Positions 26,628 through 36,320 are shown, counted from the stretch's first letter. The stretch is 64,000 nucleotides of DNA from Wenyingzhuangia fucanilytica (GCF_001697185.1 NZ_CP014224.1:186001-250000), one strand, 5' to 3'. A program made the numbers and translations. Notes: generated by a model not told the origin, from the letters alone.

Positions 26628-29120
26628 CTAAAAAGGATAGTTGATACCAATGTTCAATACTGAATTGTTTAAAGTGTAATTGCTGAACCATTTATTTTCA
26701 GTTAAATAGGGTTCGTAGGTTTTAAATGCCAAGTCTAATCGTAGTACCAAAAAGTTAAAGTCATATCTAATTCCTGTTCCTGTTCCAATAGCAATGTCTT
26801 CTAGAGAATCAAATCCAGAAAAAAGTTCTTCTTCTGATGCGGTAGATGATGCATTGGGTAAGTTCCATATGTTTCCGGCATCCATGAACAATGCACCGTG
26901 TATACTATTAAAAATTTTAAATCGATACTCTAAACTGCTTAATATTTTAAAGTTACCAATATTAAATTCTAATCCAGTGTTTGAGCTACCTGGCCCTAAT
27001 TCATAAGTTTTCCAAGCTCTGATATCATTAGAACCTCCTGCAAAATAACTACTAATAAATGGAATGTCTTGATTTTTACCTGTTGGAAGAGCAACCCCTA
27101 CAAAGGTTCTAAATGCCAAAGATTGATTGTTGCTGGTACTCCAAAATTTTCTAAAATCAACATCTAACTTTACAAATTGAGAAATAGGAATGTTTTGGAA
27201 AACTTTTTGATCATTTTGAGTCTCAAAAATAAAATTATTTAGATTTCCTGCTGAACTTATTTTAGCTTTAAAATAATTGTATCTTGTGTCCGAAAGTCCT
27301 TTTTTACTATTGTGTTCAAAGGCATAAGAGGCTGCTGGGATAATGTTGTTACTGGTAATGATGCCTCTCCTTTTTTCAATATTTTTAAGTGTTTTAAACT
27401 CAGTAGGATTACTGTTCTCAAAACTGTTTGGAATGCTTTGAAGAAAGTTAGGAGCATTAGTAGTGGTTAAGTTGTAAGATGGAAATTCTGATTCTTGAAT
27501 GGTTTTGATTTGATTGTATTCAGAACTATAGATATCAAAATAAGAGTTGATGTTTAGGTTTTGAATATATTGTGCATTAAGCAATTCAACCATGTGTTTG
27601 TTTTTTAAAGAAGACTTCCAAGTATAATCAATAATTCCTGTTACTTTTTGTTTATCTAACCCTATGTTTTTCTGAAAACTAGTACCAATGGTAATTTTGG
27701 TTCTAGGGGTCATGGTTCTTGGAATTAAATTACCCATCAACGGAAAAATAAACTTTGGGAATTCTAAAGAAACATCTACCCCAAGTTCATAGGCGTCAAA
27801 ATTATCGTTGTTTGATCCACTTACCTTGGTTGCAGTATCAAAAATACTTCCTTGTAAAGAGAGTTTAAAAATTTCAGCTCCCCTAAAAAGATTTCTGTTG
27901 ATAAAATTAAATCCTCCAGACAAACCTACTTGTTTGATGTTAGAATGTATGATTTCTGAATTGATTCCTACTCCATATTTTTTTAATGGGGTTAAAATAA
28001 TAGTGGTAGCCAATTCATTATTGGGTAATTCTTTTTGATTGATTTTAACAACTCTAAAATTGTTTAAAGATTTTAAGTGTTTTCGGGTAGACTCTACTGC
28101 CTCGTCATTATAAATTTGATTTGGTGCAATAAATATAGAGTTGGCTAAGGTTTTAACCCTGTATTTTAATTTTTCGTGTGCGTAAAATGAGATATCATTA
28201 TGGTCTTTTTTAGTATCGTAAATATTGTTTCGATTCTCATAACTATAATCGGTAAAAACACTTATTTTATTAATGGTTTGTACGTTAGTTGGAATTTCTT
28301 CAAGACGATTTCCTTTTTTAACCTTTCTATTGTCGATATGAATATCAACAGGAGTGATGTGATCTTGAGCTAAAGTATCTATATTTCTAAAGCTAATTAA
28401 ACTTTCTGTAAAGTGATAAAATCCATTGTTTCTTAATACTTGAGTTAAAGCACTAACAGTCTTTTTAAAATTTTCTTGATTGTATTGTTCTCCTTTTTTT
28501 ATAAATACTTGATCTGTGTTTTGTTGAACGATAGAATCTACTTGATTAGAGGCGATGTGATATTGAATGTCTCCTATAAAATAAGGATCTTTTTTGGTGA
28601 CCAAATAGGAAATATCTGCTTTTTTAAGGTCTGTAATCATTTCTGTTTTTACAGTAGCATCAAAATACCCACTGTTAAAAAAGTTAATTCTTAGGTTCTC
28701 TGCAGTATTAGCCGTTTTTTTAGGATCCACAATTACTGGAGCTTCTCCTTTGGTTAAGAACCAGTGATTGATGTTCTTTCTTCGGTTGATGCTTTTTAAG
28801 GTTTGCTTTTTGGATAATAAGTGATCCCAAAAATTATTTCTGTTTTGAAAAGCCTCAATTTTTTTTTCATGTATAGAATCGTAATTAAGATCTCCTAAGT
28901 TATAAATATAGAGTCCTAAAGGAATACCAAGAGGTTTGTTGTTGGGTCTTTGTATTAAATAATCTGTAATAGTATAGTCCGATGTTTTTTTATCGTCTAT
29001 CCTAATCGTGTTTTTTTGTAGTAAATACTCATTTTCTTTTACATACTTAGTGGTATTACATGCAGTAAATAAAATACTGAGTAATAGTGAAAATAGAAAA
29101 AATGAATGTGTTACTTTCAA
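26628..29120 (-). CDS. BamA/TamA-like outer-membrane protein (predicted lipoprotein)
   Basis: A large Omp85-superfamily protein. It has a lipoprotein-type signal (FSLLLSILFTAC, lipid cysteine near residue 21), POTRA-like repeats (LRINFFNSGYFDATVKTEMI; KTVSALTQVLRNNGFYHFTE; ESTRKHLKSLNNFRVVKINQ) and a C-terminal beta-barrel with FAGGSNDIRAWKTYELGPGS and the final strand VLNIGINYPF. It probably inserts proteins or lipids into the outer membrane. An open frame extends to a TTG at 29144, but that TTG lies inside the -7 promoter box. The second TTG at 29120 gives MKVTHSFFLFSLLLS, a normal signal peptide, so I place the start there (830 residues). There is no ATG before the lipobox. Confidence 0.82.
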   Translation of the reverse strand: MKVTHSFFLFSLLLSILFTACNTTKYVKENEYLLQKNTIRIDDKKTSDYTITDYLIQRPNNKPLGIPLGLYIYNLGDLNYDSIHEKKIEAFQNRNNFWDHLLSKKQTLKSINRRKNINHWFLTKGEAPVIVDPKKTANTAENLRINFFNSGYFDATVKTEMITDLKKADISYLVTKKDPYFIGDIQYHIASNQVDSIVQQNTDQVFIKKGEQYNQENFKKTVSALTQVLRNNGFYHFTESLISFRNIDTLAQDHITPVDIHIDNRKVKKGNRLEEIPTNVQTINKISVFTDYSYENRNNIYDTKKDHNDISFYAHEKLKYRVKTLANSIFIAPNQIYNDEAVESTRKHLKSLNNFRVVKINQKELPNNELATTIILTPLKKYGVGINSEIIHSNIKQVGLSGGFNFINRNLFRGAEIFKLSLQGSIFDTATKVSGSNNDNFDAYELGVDVSLEFPKFIFPLMGNLIPRTMTPRTKITIGTSFQKNIGLDKQKVTGIIDYTWKSSLKNKHMVELLNAQYIQNLNINSYFDIYSSEYNQIKTIQESEFPSYNLTTTNAPNFLQSIPNSFENSNPTEFKTLKNIEKRRGIITSNNIIPAASYAFEHNSKKGLSDTRYNYFKAKISSAGNLNNFIFETQNDQKVFQNIPISQFVKLDVDFRKFWSTSNNQSLAFRTFVGVALPTGKNQDIPFISSYFAGGSNDIRAWKTYELGPGSSNTGLEFNIGNFKILSSLEYRFKIFNSIHGALFMDAGNIWNLPNASSTASEEELFSGFDSLEDIAIGTGTGIRYDFNFLVLRLDLAFKTYEPYLTENKWFSNYTLNNSVLNIGINYPF

Positions 29121-29141
29121 AAATATGTTGAATTGATTAGT

Positions 29142-29149
29142 CAAAAATA
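29142..29149 (-). promoter_or_regulatory. Predicted -7 box for the BamA/TamA-like gene
   Basis: TATTTTTG on the minus strand. It overlaps an in-frame TTG and therefore argues for the downstream TTG at 29120 as start. Confidence 0.45.
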
Positions 29150-29192
29150 AGCATTAAATACGTTTAGAAGTAATGCTTGTTGATTTTTAGTT

Positions 29193-29200
29193 TAAATTTG
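29193..29200 (+). promoter_or_regulatory. Predicted -7 box for the SpoU methyltransferase gene
   Basis: TAAATTTG matches TAnnTTTG and lies 19 nt before the ATG at 29219. The -33 region is not convincing. Confidence 0.45.
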
Positions 29201-29218
29201 AATCCAAAATTTCACAAC

Positions 29219-29962
29219 ATGCCTATATCTAAGAATCAAATCAAATTGATAACGAGTTTGCAACAAAAAAAGTACCGAATTAAGGAGGGACTTTTTGTTG
29301 CAGAGGGAATAAAAGTAGTGAATGAGTTTTTGAATTCGGATATTGAATTACAGATGTTGTTTTGTACTGATGAAGCGAGTGCTGAATATGAGCAATATCA
29401 TTGTCAATTGGTTTCGGAACAGGAGCTAAAAAAAGTCAGTGTATTAAAATCTCCAAATAAAGTATTAGCTCTTTTTAAAATCCCTGAAGAAATCCAACAG
29501 GGGGATAATGGCTTAAAAGTAATATTAGATACTATCAACGATCCTGGGAATTTAGGAACCATTATAAGGTTGTGTGATTGGTTTGGAGTAAAAGAATTGA
29601 TTTGTAGTAAAGAAACGGTAGATTGTTATAATACTAAAGTCGTACAGTCAACCATGGGCTCTTTAACCAGGGTAGCGGTAACTTATGTTGATTTGATACC
29701 TTATATAAAAGAAACAAAACAACCTGTATTTGTCACAGACATGGAGGGTGAAAATGTATATACAGCAACTTTGCCAGAGAACGGAATCATTATTATGGGA
29801 AATGAAGCCAATGGGGTGAGTGAGGAGATTAAAAAAATAGTCAAGCAAAAGTTAACCATTCCAAGATTTGGAGAACTACAAGCTACAGAAAGCTTAAATG
29901 TAGCAACGGCAACCGCAATTTTGTTGAATGAATTTAGAAGAGCTATTGGAAAGTTAAAGTAA
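29219..29962 (+). CDS. TrmH/SpoU-family RNA 2'-O-methyltransferase
   Basis: A SPOUT-class RNA methyltransferase of 247 residues. An N-terminal substrate-binding domain (ISKNQIKLITSLQQKKYRIK, then EGLFVAEGIKVVNEFLN) is followed by the knotted domain with motif 1 LDTINDPGNLGTIIRLCDWF, motif 2 IIMGNEANGVSEEI, and motif 3 IPRFGELQATESLNVATATA. It probably methylates rRNA or tRNA; the target base cannot be told. I choose the ATG at 29219; the frame is open to a TTG at 29177, but a promoter box lies inside that extension. Its 3' end overlaps the convergent porT gene by 20 nt. Confidence 0.88.
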   Translation: MPISKNQIKLITSLQQKKYRIKEGLFVAEGIKVVNEFLNSDIELQMLFCTDEASAEYEQYHCQLVSEQELKKVSVLKSPNKVLALFKIPEEIQQGDNGLKVILDTINDPGNLGTIIRLCDWFGVKELICSKETVDCYNTKVVQSTMGSLTRVAVTYVDLIPYIKETKQPVFVTDMEGENVYTATLPENGIIIMGNEANGVSEEIKKIVKQKLTIPRFGELQATESLNVATATAILLNEFRRAIGKLK

Positions 29963-30590
29963 GAAAAATACCTCTGGTTCTTAATTCGCTTAAGCTATTT
30001 TTAGCAGTGCTTCCCAATCCAATAAATTCGTTTTGAAAACCATAAACGCCTCTAATTGAAGGAGAAAATTTAAAGTAAGGAAAGTAAAAACTAGCACCTA
30101 TTCCTAGTTCTCCCATAAGAGTATGTTGCTTTAACTCAAAATCTCTTGGGTTTGCACCGTTGTCATTATTGTTTTTATTTGCAGTAAAATTATAGTTATA
30201 AGAAGCTCCTCCTATAATAAATCCTCTAACATTATTAAGCCTTCTTGTGCTGAGTTTGATGTTTAAAGGAAAATGAAAATAAGTAGCAGGAACTTCGGTT
30301 TTTTCACCGTCAAAAGTTAAAGAATTACTACTACTAATAATACCCGGCTCTGTTAAAAAACTCAAAAAATCAGAGACTTTTAAATCAGCCAAAACCCCAA
30401 GGTGAAATCCAGCGCCATTGCTTAAAACAGCATCAGTAGCTTCTAGGGCGTATCCTTTGGTGTGTAGTCCTAAATAAAACCCATAACGAATAGGTTTGTT
30501 GTCAAAACTTTGTAGTTGTGATATTTTTTCAGATTGTCCGTAAATGATAGAACTAAGGCAAAAGAATAAGAATACAACTAACTGCTTCAT
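29943..30590 (-). CDS. porT: PorT-family outer-membrane beta-barrel protein (type IX secretion)
   Basis: A 215-residue protein with a signal peptide (MKQLVVFLFFCLSSIIYGQ) and a predicted small beta-barrel (GFYLGLHTKGYALEATD, FHLGVLADLKVSDFLSFLTE, ending RGIFLTLTFQ). This is the pattern of PorT/SprT, a type IX secretion and gliding component of Bacteroidota. PorT beside ubiE is, to my knowledge, an arrangement also found in Flavobacterium. The frame is open to 30626, but the ATG at 30590 starts the signal peptide and lies just after the ubiE stop, so it is preferred. Two calls compete: PorT proper or a general porin-family barrel. Confidence 0.78.
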   Translation of the reverse strand: MKQLVVFLFFCLSSIIYGQSEKISQLQSFDNKPIRYGFYLGLHTKGYALEATDAVLSNGAGFHLGVLADLKVSDFLSFLTEPGIISSSNSLTFDGEKTEVPATYFHFPLNIKLSTRRLNNVRGFIIGGASYNYNFTANKNNNDNGANPRDFELKQHTLMGELGIGASFYFPYFKFSPSIRGVYGFQNEFIGLGSTAKNSLSELRTRGIFLTLTFQ

Positions 30591-30591
30591 G

Positions 30592-31323
30592 CTATTTTGT
30601 GGCTTTATAAATTGTAGATACTCCAAAAGTAACTGGAATATCTATAACGTTTTTAAAGTTGTTTTCTTTTAAGATGTTATTAAATTTTTCTCCGTAAGGA
30701 AAAGAATTAGCAGATTCAGATAAATAAGAATATGCTGTTTTGTCTTTAGAAAACAAACCACCAATCAAGGGTAAAAGTACCTTGCTGTGAAATTGATATC
30801 CTTGTTTAAAAGGGAATTTTGTTGGAACAGAAGTTTCTAACACCACAAAAGTTCCTCCAGGTTTTAAAACCCTATTTATTTCTTGTAATCCTTTATTTAA
30901 ATCCTCAAAATTACGAACCCCATAAGAAACAGTAATAGCATCAAAGAAATTGTCTTCATAAGGAATGTTCTCAGAATCTCCTAAAACCATATCAATGTTA
31001 GAGGTTAATCCTAATGCTTTAATTTTTTCTTTTCCAACTTCTAGCATTCCAGAAGAAATGTCTAATCCTGTAATTTTAGCATGAGGCATTTGTTGACTGT
31101 GCATAATAGCCAAATCTCCGGTACCTGTAGCAATGTCTAAAATGTTCTTAGGGCTAGATTCTTTTACAAGCGCAACAACTTTTTTACGCCACTTGATATC
31201 AATTCCAAAAGTCATGATCCTGTTTAAGCCATCATAATTTCCAGAAATATTGTTAAACATATCAGCGACTTGAGTCTTTTTAGTAGCGTCTGAATCCTTG
31301 TAAGGTTTGATGATTTTTGACAT
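30592..31323 (-). CDS. ubiE: Demethylmenaquinone methyltransferase
   Basis: UbiE/MenG makes menaquinone (or ubiquinone) by C-methylation with S-adenosylmethionine. The 243-residue protein has MFNNISGNYDGLNRIMTFGI at the start, the SAM motif ILDIATGTGDLAIMHS, and LGDSENIPYEDNFFDAITVS followed by YGVRNFEDLNKGLQEINRVL. In this phylum the quinone is menaquinone. It lies between nfuA (8 nt upstream) and porT (start 1 nt after its stop), forming a tight three-gene operon. Confidence 0.95.
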   Translation of the reverse strand: MSKIIKPYKDSDATKKTQVADMFNNISGNYDGLNRIMTFGIDIKWRKKVVALVKESSPKNILDIATGTGDLAIMHSQQMPHAKITGLDISSGMLEVGKEKIKALGLTSNIDMVLGDSENIPYEDNFFDAITVSYGVRNFEDLNKGLQEINRVLKPGGTFVVLETSVPTKFPFKQGYQFHSKVLLPLIGGLFSKDKTAYSYLSESANSFPYGEKFNNILKENNFKNVIDIPVTFGVSTIYKATK

Positions 31324-31331
31324 AGTAAAGG

Positions 31332-32225
31332 TTATCCGTTAACAGCAATCACATTGTTTACTTTGTTTGGTAGCATTTGTTTAAGCATGGTTTCAATACC
31401 ATTTTTTAAAGTAATGGTAGAAGATGGACATCCACTACAAGCTCCTTGAAGAATAACATACACATCTTGTGTTGCTTCATCATAAGATTGAAAAACAATG
31501 TTTCCTCCATCATTAGCAACGGCAGGTTTAACATATTCTTCTAAAATATTAGCAATCTCTAAAGGAACTCCTTCTAAATCCTGAATTGGAGTAGTAGGGA
31601 TTTCTACTTTTGGCTTTTCAATACTGCTGTCAATAATGGTTTTTCCAGATTGGATATAGTCCTTTAAAAAACTTCTTAATTGGCTGTTGATTTCTCCCCA
31701 CTCAATCAATTCGTTTTTGGTAATAGATACGTAGTTTTCAGAAATATAAACTTCTTTAACAAAAGGGAATTCAAATAAAACTTGAGCTAATGGTGAGTTT
31801 TGGGTTTCTTCTGCAGATTTGTATTCATGATCATCAGGTGTCAACATTTTGTTGCAACCAAACTTCATTACCATAGGGTTAGGAGTACTTTCGGCATAAA
31901 CCTCTATAGCAACTTTTCTTGTTTCTGCTTTATCAGTAACAACGGTATTACCATCGTTTAGGTAAATTTCAATCAACTCTCTTATATCATTTTGAATATC
32001 ACTCCATTCAACAATATCATATTTTTCTATAGCGATAAAATTAGCACTAATAAATACTTTGCTAACAAATGGAAGTTTGAATAATTGTTGAGAAATAGGT
32101 GATTCCTTTGCCTCATCTATATTGTTAAATTGATAGCTTCCTCCTTTTGTAACTTGTTCAGTACTAACAAATTTTACAATAGATGGATTGTTAGTTCCTT
32201 CTATGCTAATGCGATGTGTATTCAT
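31332..32225 (-). CDS. NifU-family Fe-S cluster scaffold protein with two N-terminal Nfu domains
   Basis: A 297-residue protein with two tandem Nfu N-terminal-type domains (about 1-95 and 105-200). The repeats share SPISQQLFKLPFVSKVFISA and SPLAQVLFEFPFVKEVYIS. The C-terminal NifU domain ends with the cluster-binding CSGCPSSTITLKNGIETMLK. It would carry a 4Fe-4S cluster to target enzymes. The duplicated N-terminal domain is common in Bacteroidota. It is the first gene of nfuA-ubiE-porT. Confidence 0.9.
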   Translation of the reverse strand: MNTHRISIEGTNNPSIVKFVSTEQVTKGGSYQFNNIDEAKESPISQQLFKLPFVSKVFISANFIAIEKYDIVEWSDIQNDIRELIEIYLNDGNTVVTDKAETRKVAIEVYAESTPNPMVMKFGCNKMLTPDDHEYKSAEETQNSPLAQVLFEFPFVKEVYISENYVSITKNELIEWGEINSQLRSFLKDYIQSGKTIIDSSIEKPKVEIPTTPIQDLEGVPLEIANILEEYVKPAVANDGGNIVFQSYDEATQDVYVILQGACSGCPSSTITLKNGIETMLKQMLPNKVNNVIAVNG

Positions 32226-32243
32226 AACTCAAAAAAATTTGTA

Positions 32244-32251
32244 CAAAAGTA
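32244..32251 (-). promoter_or_regulatory. Possible -7 box for the nfuA-ubiE-porT operon
   Basis: The minus strand reads TACTTTTG (TAnnTTTG), 19 nt before the ATG. The -33 region is weak. Confidence 0.4.
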
Positions 32252-32318
32252 GTTTATTTAAATTTAATTGACCCTTAATTTCTTAGGAGGATATCATCAC
32301 TTTAGCGGATTTTTTTGT

Positions 32319-33707
32319 TTAAAAAGAATAAGTATAGGTGGCTACAATTCTAGAGTTTTTATTTTGAACCCCTGCTGCTTGTATGTATTGAAACTGTTGA
32401 TTGATATCATTAAAATCATACTCATTATTTTGCATAGTTTTTCTGTAAGCAATGTCTAGTCGTGAAGCTCCAAAACGAATTCCAGCTCCTAAAGAACCAC
32501 TGTACAAATCTCCTAGTTTTAAAATATCAGTATCTCTAGGGTCTAAGTTTGATTTATAAGGGCTTTGTTGATATCCAAAACCTCCTCTTAAACTTAAATT
32601 TTGTAAACGGAATTCTCCCCCAATATTTACATTGTGAGTGTTTTGTAAAACATCGGTAAAGTATTGATTGTCACTTCTAAAATCACCATTTCCGTCTAGG
32701 TTTAAAGATTTATATGTTTTGTAGGTATAATCTGCATTGATAAATCCATTTTTTCCAATAACCAAAGCTCCACTGGCCGTTAGTTTACCAGGAGTTCTTA
32801 ATTGATATTCTAAATATGAATTACGGATAGATGGATCTGCGGCATCAATATTTTCAGAAGGAATACTTGCAATAAGTTCTTTAGAGTTGTAGTCTTCAGA
32901 AAAGTTATACCATGTTGGAGATTCATAAGCCAATCCTAAACGTACAGATTGAATAGGTTTGTAGATAAATCCAAGGTTAATAGAGAAACCATCGGCATTC
33001 TCATTCAAGTTTTCAGTTGCTAAAACATCTAAAGTATTGTTGTTGTCATCAGTACTTAATTCGTTTAAGGTGGTGGATTGAGAATAATCTATATGATGGA
33101 TATTTAAACTAAATCCGGCGTAAAAATTATGTCCGTATTGTCCTGCCAAAGCCAAATTAATTTTAGAGGCTTTTCCTTCTATATAGTTATAAAAATCTTG
33201 ACTAACCGCATTGTTGTATTCATTATTGCTGTCCGGATCTTCTGGATGTTTGTTAAAACTAGCAAAACCACTATTTCCAAAAAAAGCATCTCTTGTATGA
33301 AAATTGGCTGTTTTTTGATAGTTCACAGCAAAGCTAATTTTAGACCAATCATCTGTTGTTATTGCATCTTTAAAAACAAAAACCGCTCCTACTTGATCTG
33401 TATTAAAGGTTGTGGATTGATTATTCATAGTAGAATTAAAATAATCAGTTGTATTCCTAAAATTATATGATCCTAGTGTTAAATTCACTTCATTGTTGTG
33501 ATATACTGCAATTCCAGCAGGGTTGATGTTGATACTGCTTAAATCTCCTCCAACAGCACCCGTAGCTCCGTTAAGTCCGGTAAATCTAGCGGTTCCTGTG
33601 TTTTGATCTTGAGAAAATAATATTCCTAAGTCAGTGTAATTATAGGTCTGTGCCTGTGTTTGATAACCAAAAAAACAAAGCAGGCAAATGTATATGTATT
33701 TTTTCAT
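32319..33707 (-). CDS. OmpP1/FadL-like outer-membrane transport protein
   Basis: A 462-residue outer-membrane barrel with a signal peptide (MKKYIYICLLCFFGYQTQAQ) and the FadL/TodX-type N terminus (GTARFTGLNGATGAVGGDLS, then NINPAGIAVY). The protein ends in aromatic-tipped strands (SRIVATYTYSF). FadL-type barrels admit hydrophobic compounds; the actual substrate is unknown. It is the second gene of a pair: the N/S/Y-rich lipoprotein gene upstream ends 12 nt before it, so the two share a transcript. Confidence 0.85.
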   Translation of the reverse strand: MKKYIYICLLCFFGYQTQAQTYNYTDLGILFSQDQNTGTARFTGLNGATGAVGGDLSSININPAGIAVYHNNEVNLTLGSYNFRNTTDYFNSTMNNQSTTFNTDQVGAVFVFKDAITTDDWSKISFAVNYQKTANFHTRDAFFGNSGFASFNKHPEDPDSNNEYNNAVSQDFYNYIEGKASKINLALAGQYGHNFYAGFSLNIHHIDYSQSTTLNELSTDDNNNTLDVLATENLNENADGFSINLGFIYKPIQSVRLGLAYESPTWYNFSEDYNSKELIASIPSENIDAADPSIRNSYLEYQLRTPGKLTASGALVIGKNGFINADYTYKTYKSLNLDGNGDFRSDNQYFTDVLQNTHNVNIGGEFRLQNLSLRGGFGYQQSPYKSNLDPRDTDILKLGDLYSGSLGAGIRFGASRLDIAYRKTMQNNEYDFNDINQQFQYIQAAGVQNKNSRIVATYTYSF

Positions 33708-33719
33708 AAGATATATTTT

Positions 33720-34622
33720 TTAACGCCTCCTGTAGCTGTTGCTATTGCTTCTGTATGATCCGCTAGAGCTACTTCCGCTACTGCTTGGTGAGCTAGAGCT
33801 TCGGTTGTAACTAGGAGTGCTAGTTTGTGGAGTACTGGTTCTTCTACTTTGACTTTGGTAGTTGCTCTGAGTACTAGTTCTTCGGTACGATTTATTGGTG
33901 TTTGTATTATTGTTGTTATAGTATTTGCTGTTGCTACTATTGCTGTTACTATTCTTGTAGTATCGGCTATTCGTAGAACTGTTTGTTCTGTATGAATTAC
34001 TGTTGCTTCTATAAGTTTGATTTCTTTTGCTACCTGTAGAATAAATAGGTCTCCACCAATTCCAATGTGGATTTCCAAAACCATAACCGTATCCATACCA
34101 ATTATTATACGGAGTTATAAATCCGTAATGAGGATAGTTCCACCCCCAGTTAAAAAATGGATCGTAAAAATTAGAGCCCCAATAAAAATTGTTCCATCGG
34201 TAGGAGTTCCATCCGTAATTATTCCATCTGTTGTTCATACCCCAGTATGGGTCGTTCCAACCATTATTCCAATAAGGGTCAATATTATTGTCAATATAAA
34301 TATTCACATTTGGATTTGAATCTATATTGTTGTTTGCTGATGAAGGTTCTCTATATATATCATAGTTAGCATTGGGGTTGATGTTGTTTTGCTGTGTGAT
34401 GTACGGAGAATTGTTAGGGTCTTCAATTTCAATGCTATTGAGTCCGTTAACTTTGTTCATTTCTTCCGAAAAAACAGTGTTGGGTACATGTACAGGTTCT
34501 TCGTAAATACCATCGTAATAGGTGTAGTATTGATTGCTACTACAAGAGGTATAGAAAATAGCAATACAACCTAATAAAAGATATTTTATCCAACCAACAT
34601 GTAGAACTTTAGAGGTATTCAT
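33720..34622 (-). CDS. Low-complexity N/S/Y/W-rich predicted lipoprotein
   Basis: I do not recognise a family. From the ATG at 34622 the protein has 300 residues: a lipoprotein-type signal (YLLLGCIAIFYTSC), a short region with DPNNSPYITQQNN, an aromatic repeat region rich in Trp, Tyr, Asn and Gly (NNGWNDPYWGMNNRWNNYGW), and a Ser/Asn/Arg/Tyr-rich tail. An extension to a TTG at 34649 is open but less likely. It looks like an extended, surface-exposed or adhesive protein anchored by lipid. It is probably co-transcribed with the OmpP1-like porin. Composition makes homology searches unreliable. Confidence 0.65.
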   Translation of the reverse strand: MNTSKVLHVGWIKYLLLGCIAIFYTSCSSNQYYTYYDGIYEEPVHVPNTVFSEEMNKVNGLNSIEIEDPNNSPYITQQNNINPNANYDIYREPSSANNNIDSNPNVNIYIDNNIDPYWNNGWNDPYWGMNNRWNNYGWNSYRWNNFYWGSNFYDPFFNWGWNYPHYGFITPYNNWYGYGYGFGNPHWNWWRPIYSTGSKRNQTYRSNSNSYRTNSSTNSRYYKNSNSNSSNSKYYNNNNTNTNKSYRRTSTQSNYQSQSRRTSTPQTSTPSYNRSSSSPSSSGSSSSGSYRSNSNSYRRR

Positions 34623-34734
34623 AATACTTGTGTTTTTATTGTTGAACAATGCAAAAAATAGTAGTTTTGCTCCTTATAGGTCTTAGTGCCTTTATATTAC
34701 TATAAATTACAATTTTTGTGCCAAAAAAATACAT

Positions 34735-36213
34735 ATGGGGTCGAAATTAACAAGTAGGAGTACGGATTACTCAAAATGGTATAACGAGTTGGTTGTTAAG
34801 GCTGACTTGGCTGAAAACTCAGCAGTTAGGGGGTGTATGGTCATCAAACCTTATGGTTATGCCATCTGGGAAATGATGCAGAAAGAATTAGATCGAATGT
34901 TTAAAGAAACAGGTCACGAAAATGCTTACTTTCCATTGTTTGTCCCTAAAAGTTTATTTGAAGCGGAAGAGAAAAATGCAGAAGGTTTTGCAAAGGAATG
35001 TGCTGTAGTAACGCACTATCGTTTAAAAGCAGATCCGGATAATGAAGGAAAACTAATTGTAGATCCTAACGCTAAGTTAGAAGAGGAGTTAGTGGTTCGT
35101 CCAACAAGTGAGGCAATTATTTGGAATACTTATAAAGGATGGGTGCAATCTTATAGAGATTTACCTATCAAAATCAATCAATGGGCAAATGTAGTGCGTT
35201 GGGAAATGAGAACGAGGTTGTTTTTAAGAACAGCTGAGTTTTTATGGCAAGAAGGACATACTGCTCATGCAACCAGACAAGAGGCTATTGAAGAGTCTGA
35301 ATTAATGCAACAAGTGTATGCTGATTTTGCTCAGAACTTTATGGCGATGCCAGTAATTAAAGGGGTGAAATCAGAAAGTGAGAGATTTGCTGGTGCAGAT
35401 GATACTTATACTATTGAAGCATTAATGCAAGATGGAAAAGCATTACAAGCTGGAACCTCGCACTTTTTAGGGCAAAATTTTGCTAAGGCCTTTGATGTAA
35501 AGTATACTTCTAAAGAAGGAAAACAAGAACATGTATGGTCAACTTCATGGGGAGTTTCTACTCGTTTGATGGGAGGACTAATCATGACGCATTCCGATGA
35601 TTTAGGGTTGGTATTACCTCCAAAATTAGCGCCAATACAAGTTGCCATTGTGCCTATCTATAAAACAGAGGAGCAATTACAAGCCATTACTGAAAAGGTT
35701 GAGGAAATTGCAGGACAATTAAAGTCAAAAGGAATTTCTGTAAAGTTTGATAATAGAGATACGCACAAGCCAGGTTGGAAGTTTGCAGAGTACGAATTAA
35801 AAGGAGTGCCTGTGAGAATTGCAATGGGGGCTAGAGATTTGGAAAATGGTACTTTAGAGATTGCAAGAAGAGATACTTTAGAAAAGCAAAGTGTTCAGCA
35901 ATCAGAAGCGGTTGAACGCATTGAGCAACTATTACAAGATATTCAAGAGAACTTATGGAATCGTGCATTGCAGTATAGAGATGAGCACATTACGTCTGTA
36001 GACAATTTTGAGGAGTTTAAAGAAGTAATAGAAAATAAAGGAGGATTTGTTGCTGCCCATTGGGATGGTACAGAAGAGACAGAAGACAAGATCAAAGAAA
36101 TCACAAAAGCGACCATTCGTTGTATTCCTTTGGATTTCAAGGAAGAAGAAGGAGTTTGCGTCTTTACAGGAAATCCTTCTAAGAAGAGAGTTTTGTTTGC
36201 AAAAGCCTACTAG
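34735..36213 (+). CDS. proS: Prolyl-tRNA synthetase (archaeal/eukaryotic-type ProS)
   Basis: ProRS charges tRNA-Pro. At 492 residues it is the short type without the bacterial editing insertion. Class II motifs: motif 1 around [20 protein letters not shown], motif 2 [20 protein letters not shown] plus EGHTAH, and motif 3 [22 protein letters not shown]-terminal anticodon-binding domain and a zinc-region-like tail (about 400-492) follow. The motif 2 and 3 residues are intact. The gene lies immediately upstream of a tRNA-Glu promoter with no terminator between. Confidence 0.95.
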   Translation: MGSKLTSRSTDYSKWYNELVVKADLAENSAVRGCMVIKPYGYAIWEMMQKELDRMFKETGHENAYFPLFVPKSLFEAEEKNAEGFAKECAVVTHYRLKADPDNEGKLIVDPNAKLEEELVVRPTSEAIIWNTYKGWVQSYRDLPIKINQWANVVRWEMRTRLFLRTAEFLWQEGHTAHATRQEAIEESELMQQVYADFAQNFMAMPVIKGVKSESERFAGADDTYTIEALMQDGKALQAGTSHFLGQNFAKAFDVKYTSKEGKQEHVWSTSWGVSTRLMGGLIMTHSDDLGLVLPPKLAPIQVAIVPIYKTEEQLQAITEKVEEIAGQLKSKGISVKFDNRDTHKPGWKFAEYELKGVPVRIAMGARDLENGTLEIARRDTLEKQSVQQSEAVERIEQLLQDIQENLWNRALQYRDEHITSVDNFEEFKEVIENKGGFVAAHWDGTEETEDKIKEITKATIRCIPLDFKEEEGVCVFTGNPSKKRVLFAKAY

Positions 36214-36244
36214 TAAAAAAAGTTTAAAAATTTTTTAAAAAAAC

Positions 36245-36275
36245 TTTGTGATATTACAAAACGTGTGTATATTTG
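36245..36275 (+). promoter_or_regulatory. Promoter of tRNA-Glu/rpsT
   Basis: TTTG (36245-36248), exactly 19 nt, then TATATTTG (36268-36275): an ideal Bacteroidota housekeeping promoter, 45 nt before the first tRNA-Glu. Confidence 0.85.
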
Positions 36276-36320
36276 CAACCGCTAAAGCAAAAAGGCAATA
36301 GCTTTTAGACTTTAAGCAAT

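Noticed and set aside
33704-34096. A 130-codon minus-strand frame overlapping the N/S/Y-rich lipoprotein gene
   Set aside because: Low-complexity codons open a second frame. The chosen frame has a signal peptide and lipobox, this one has neither.
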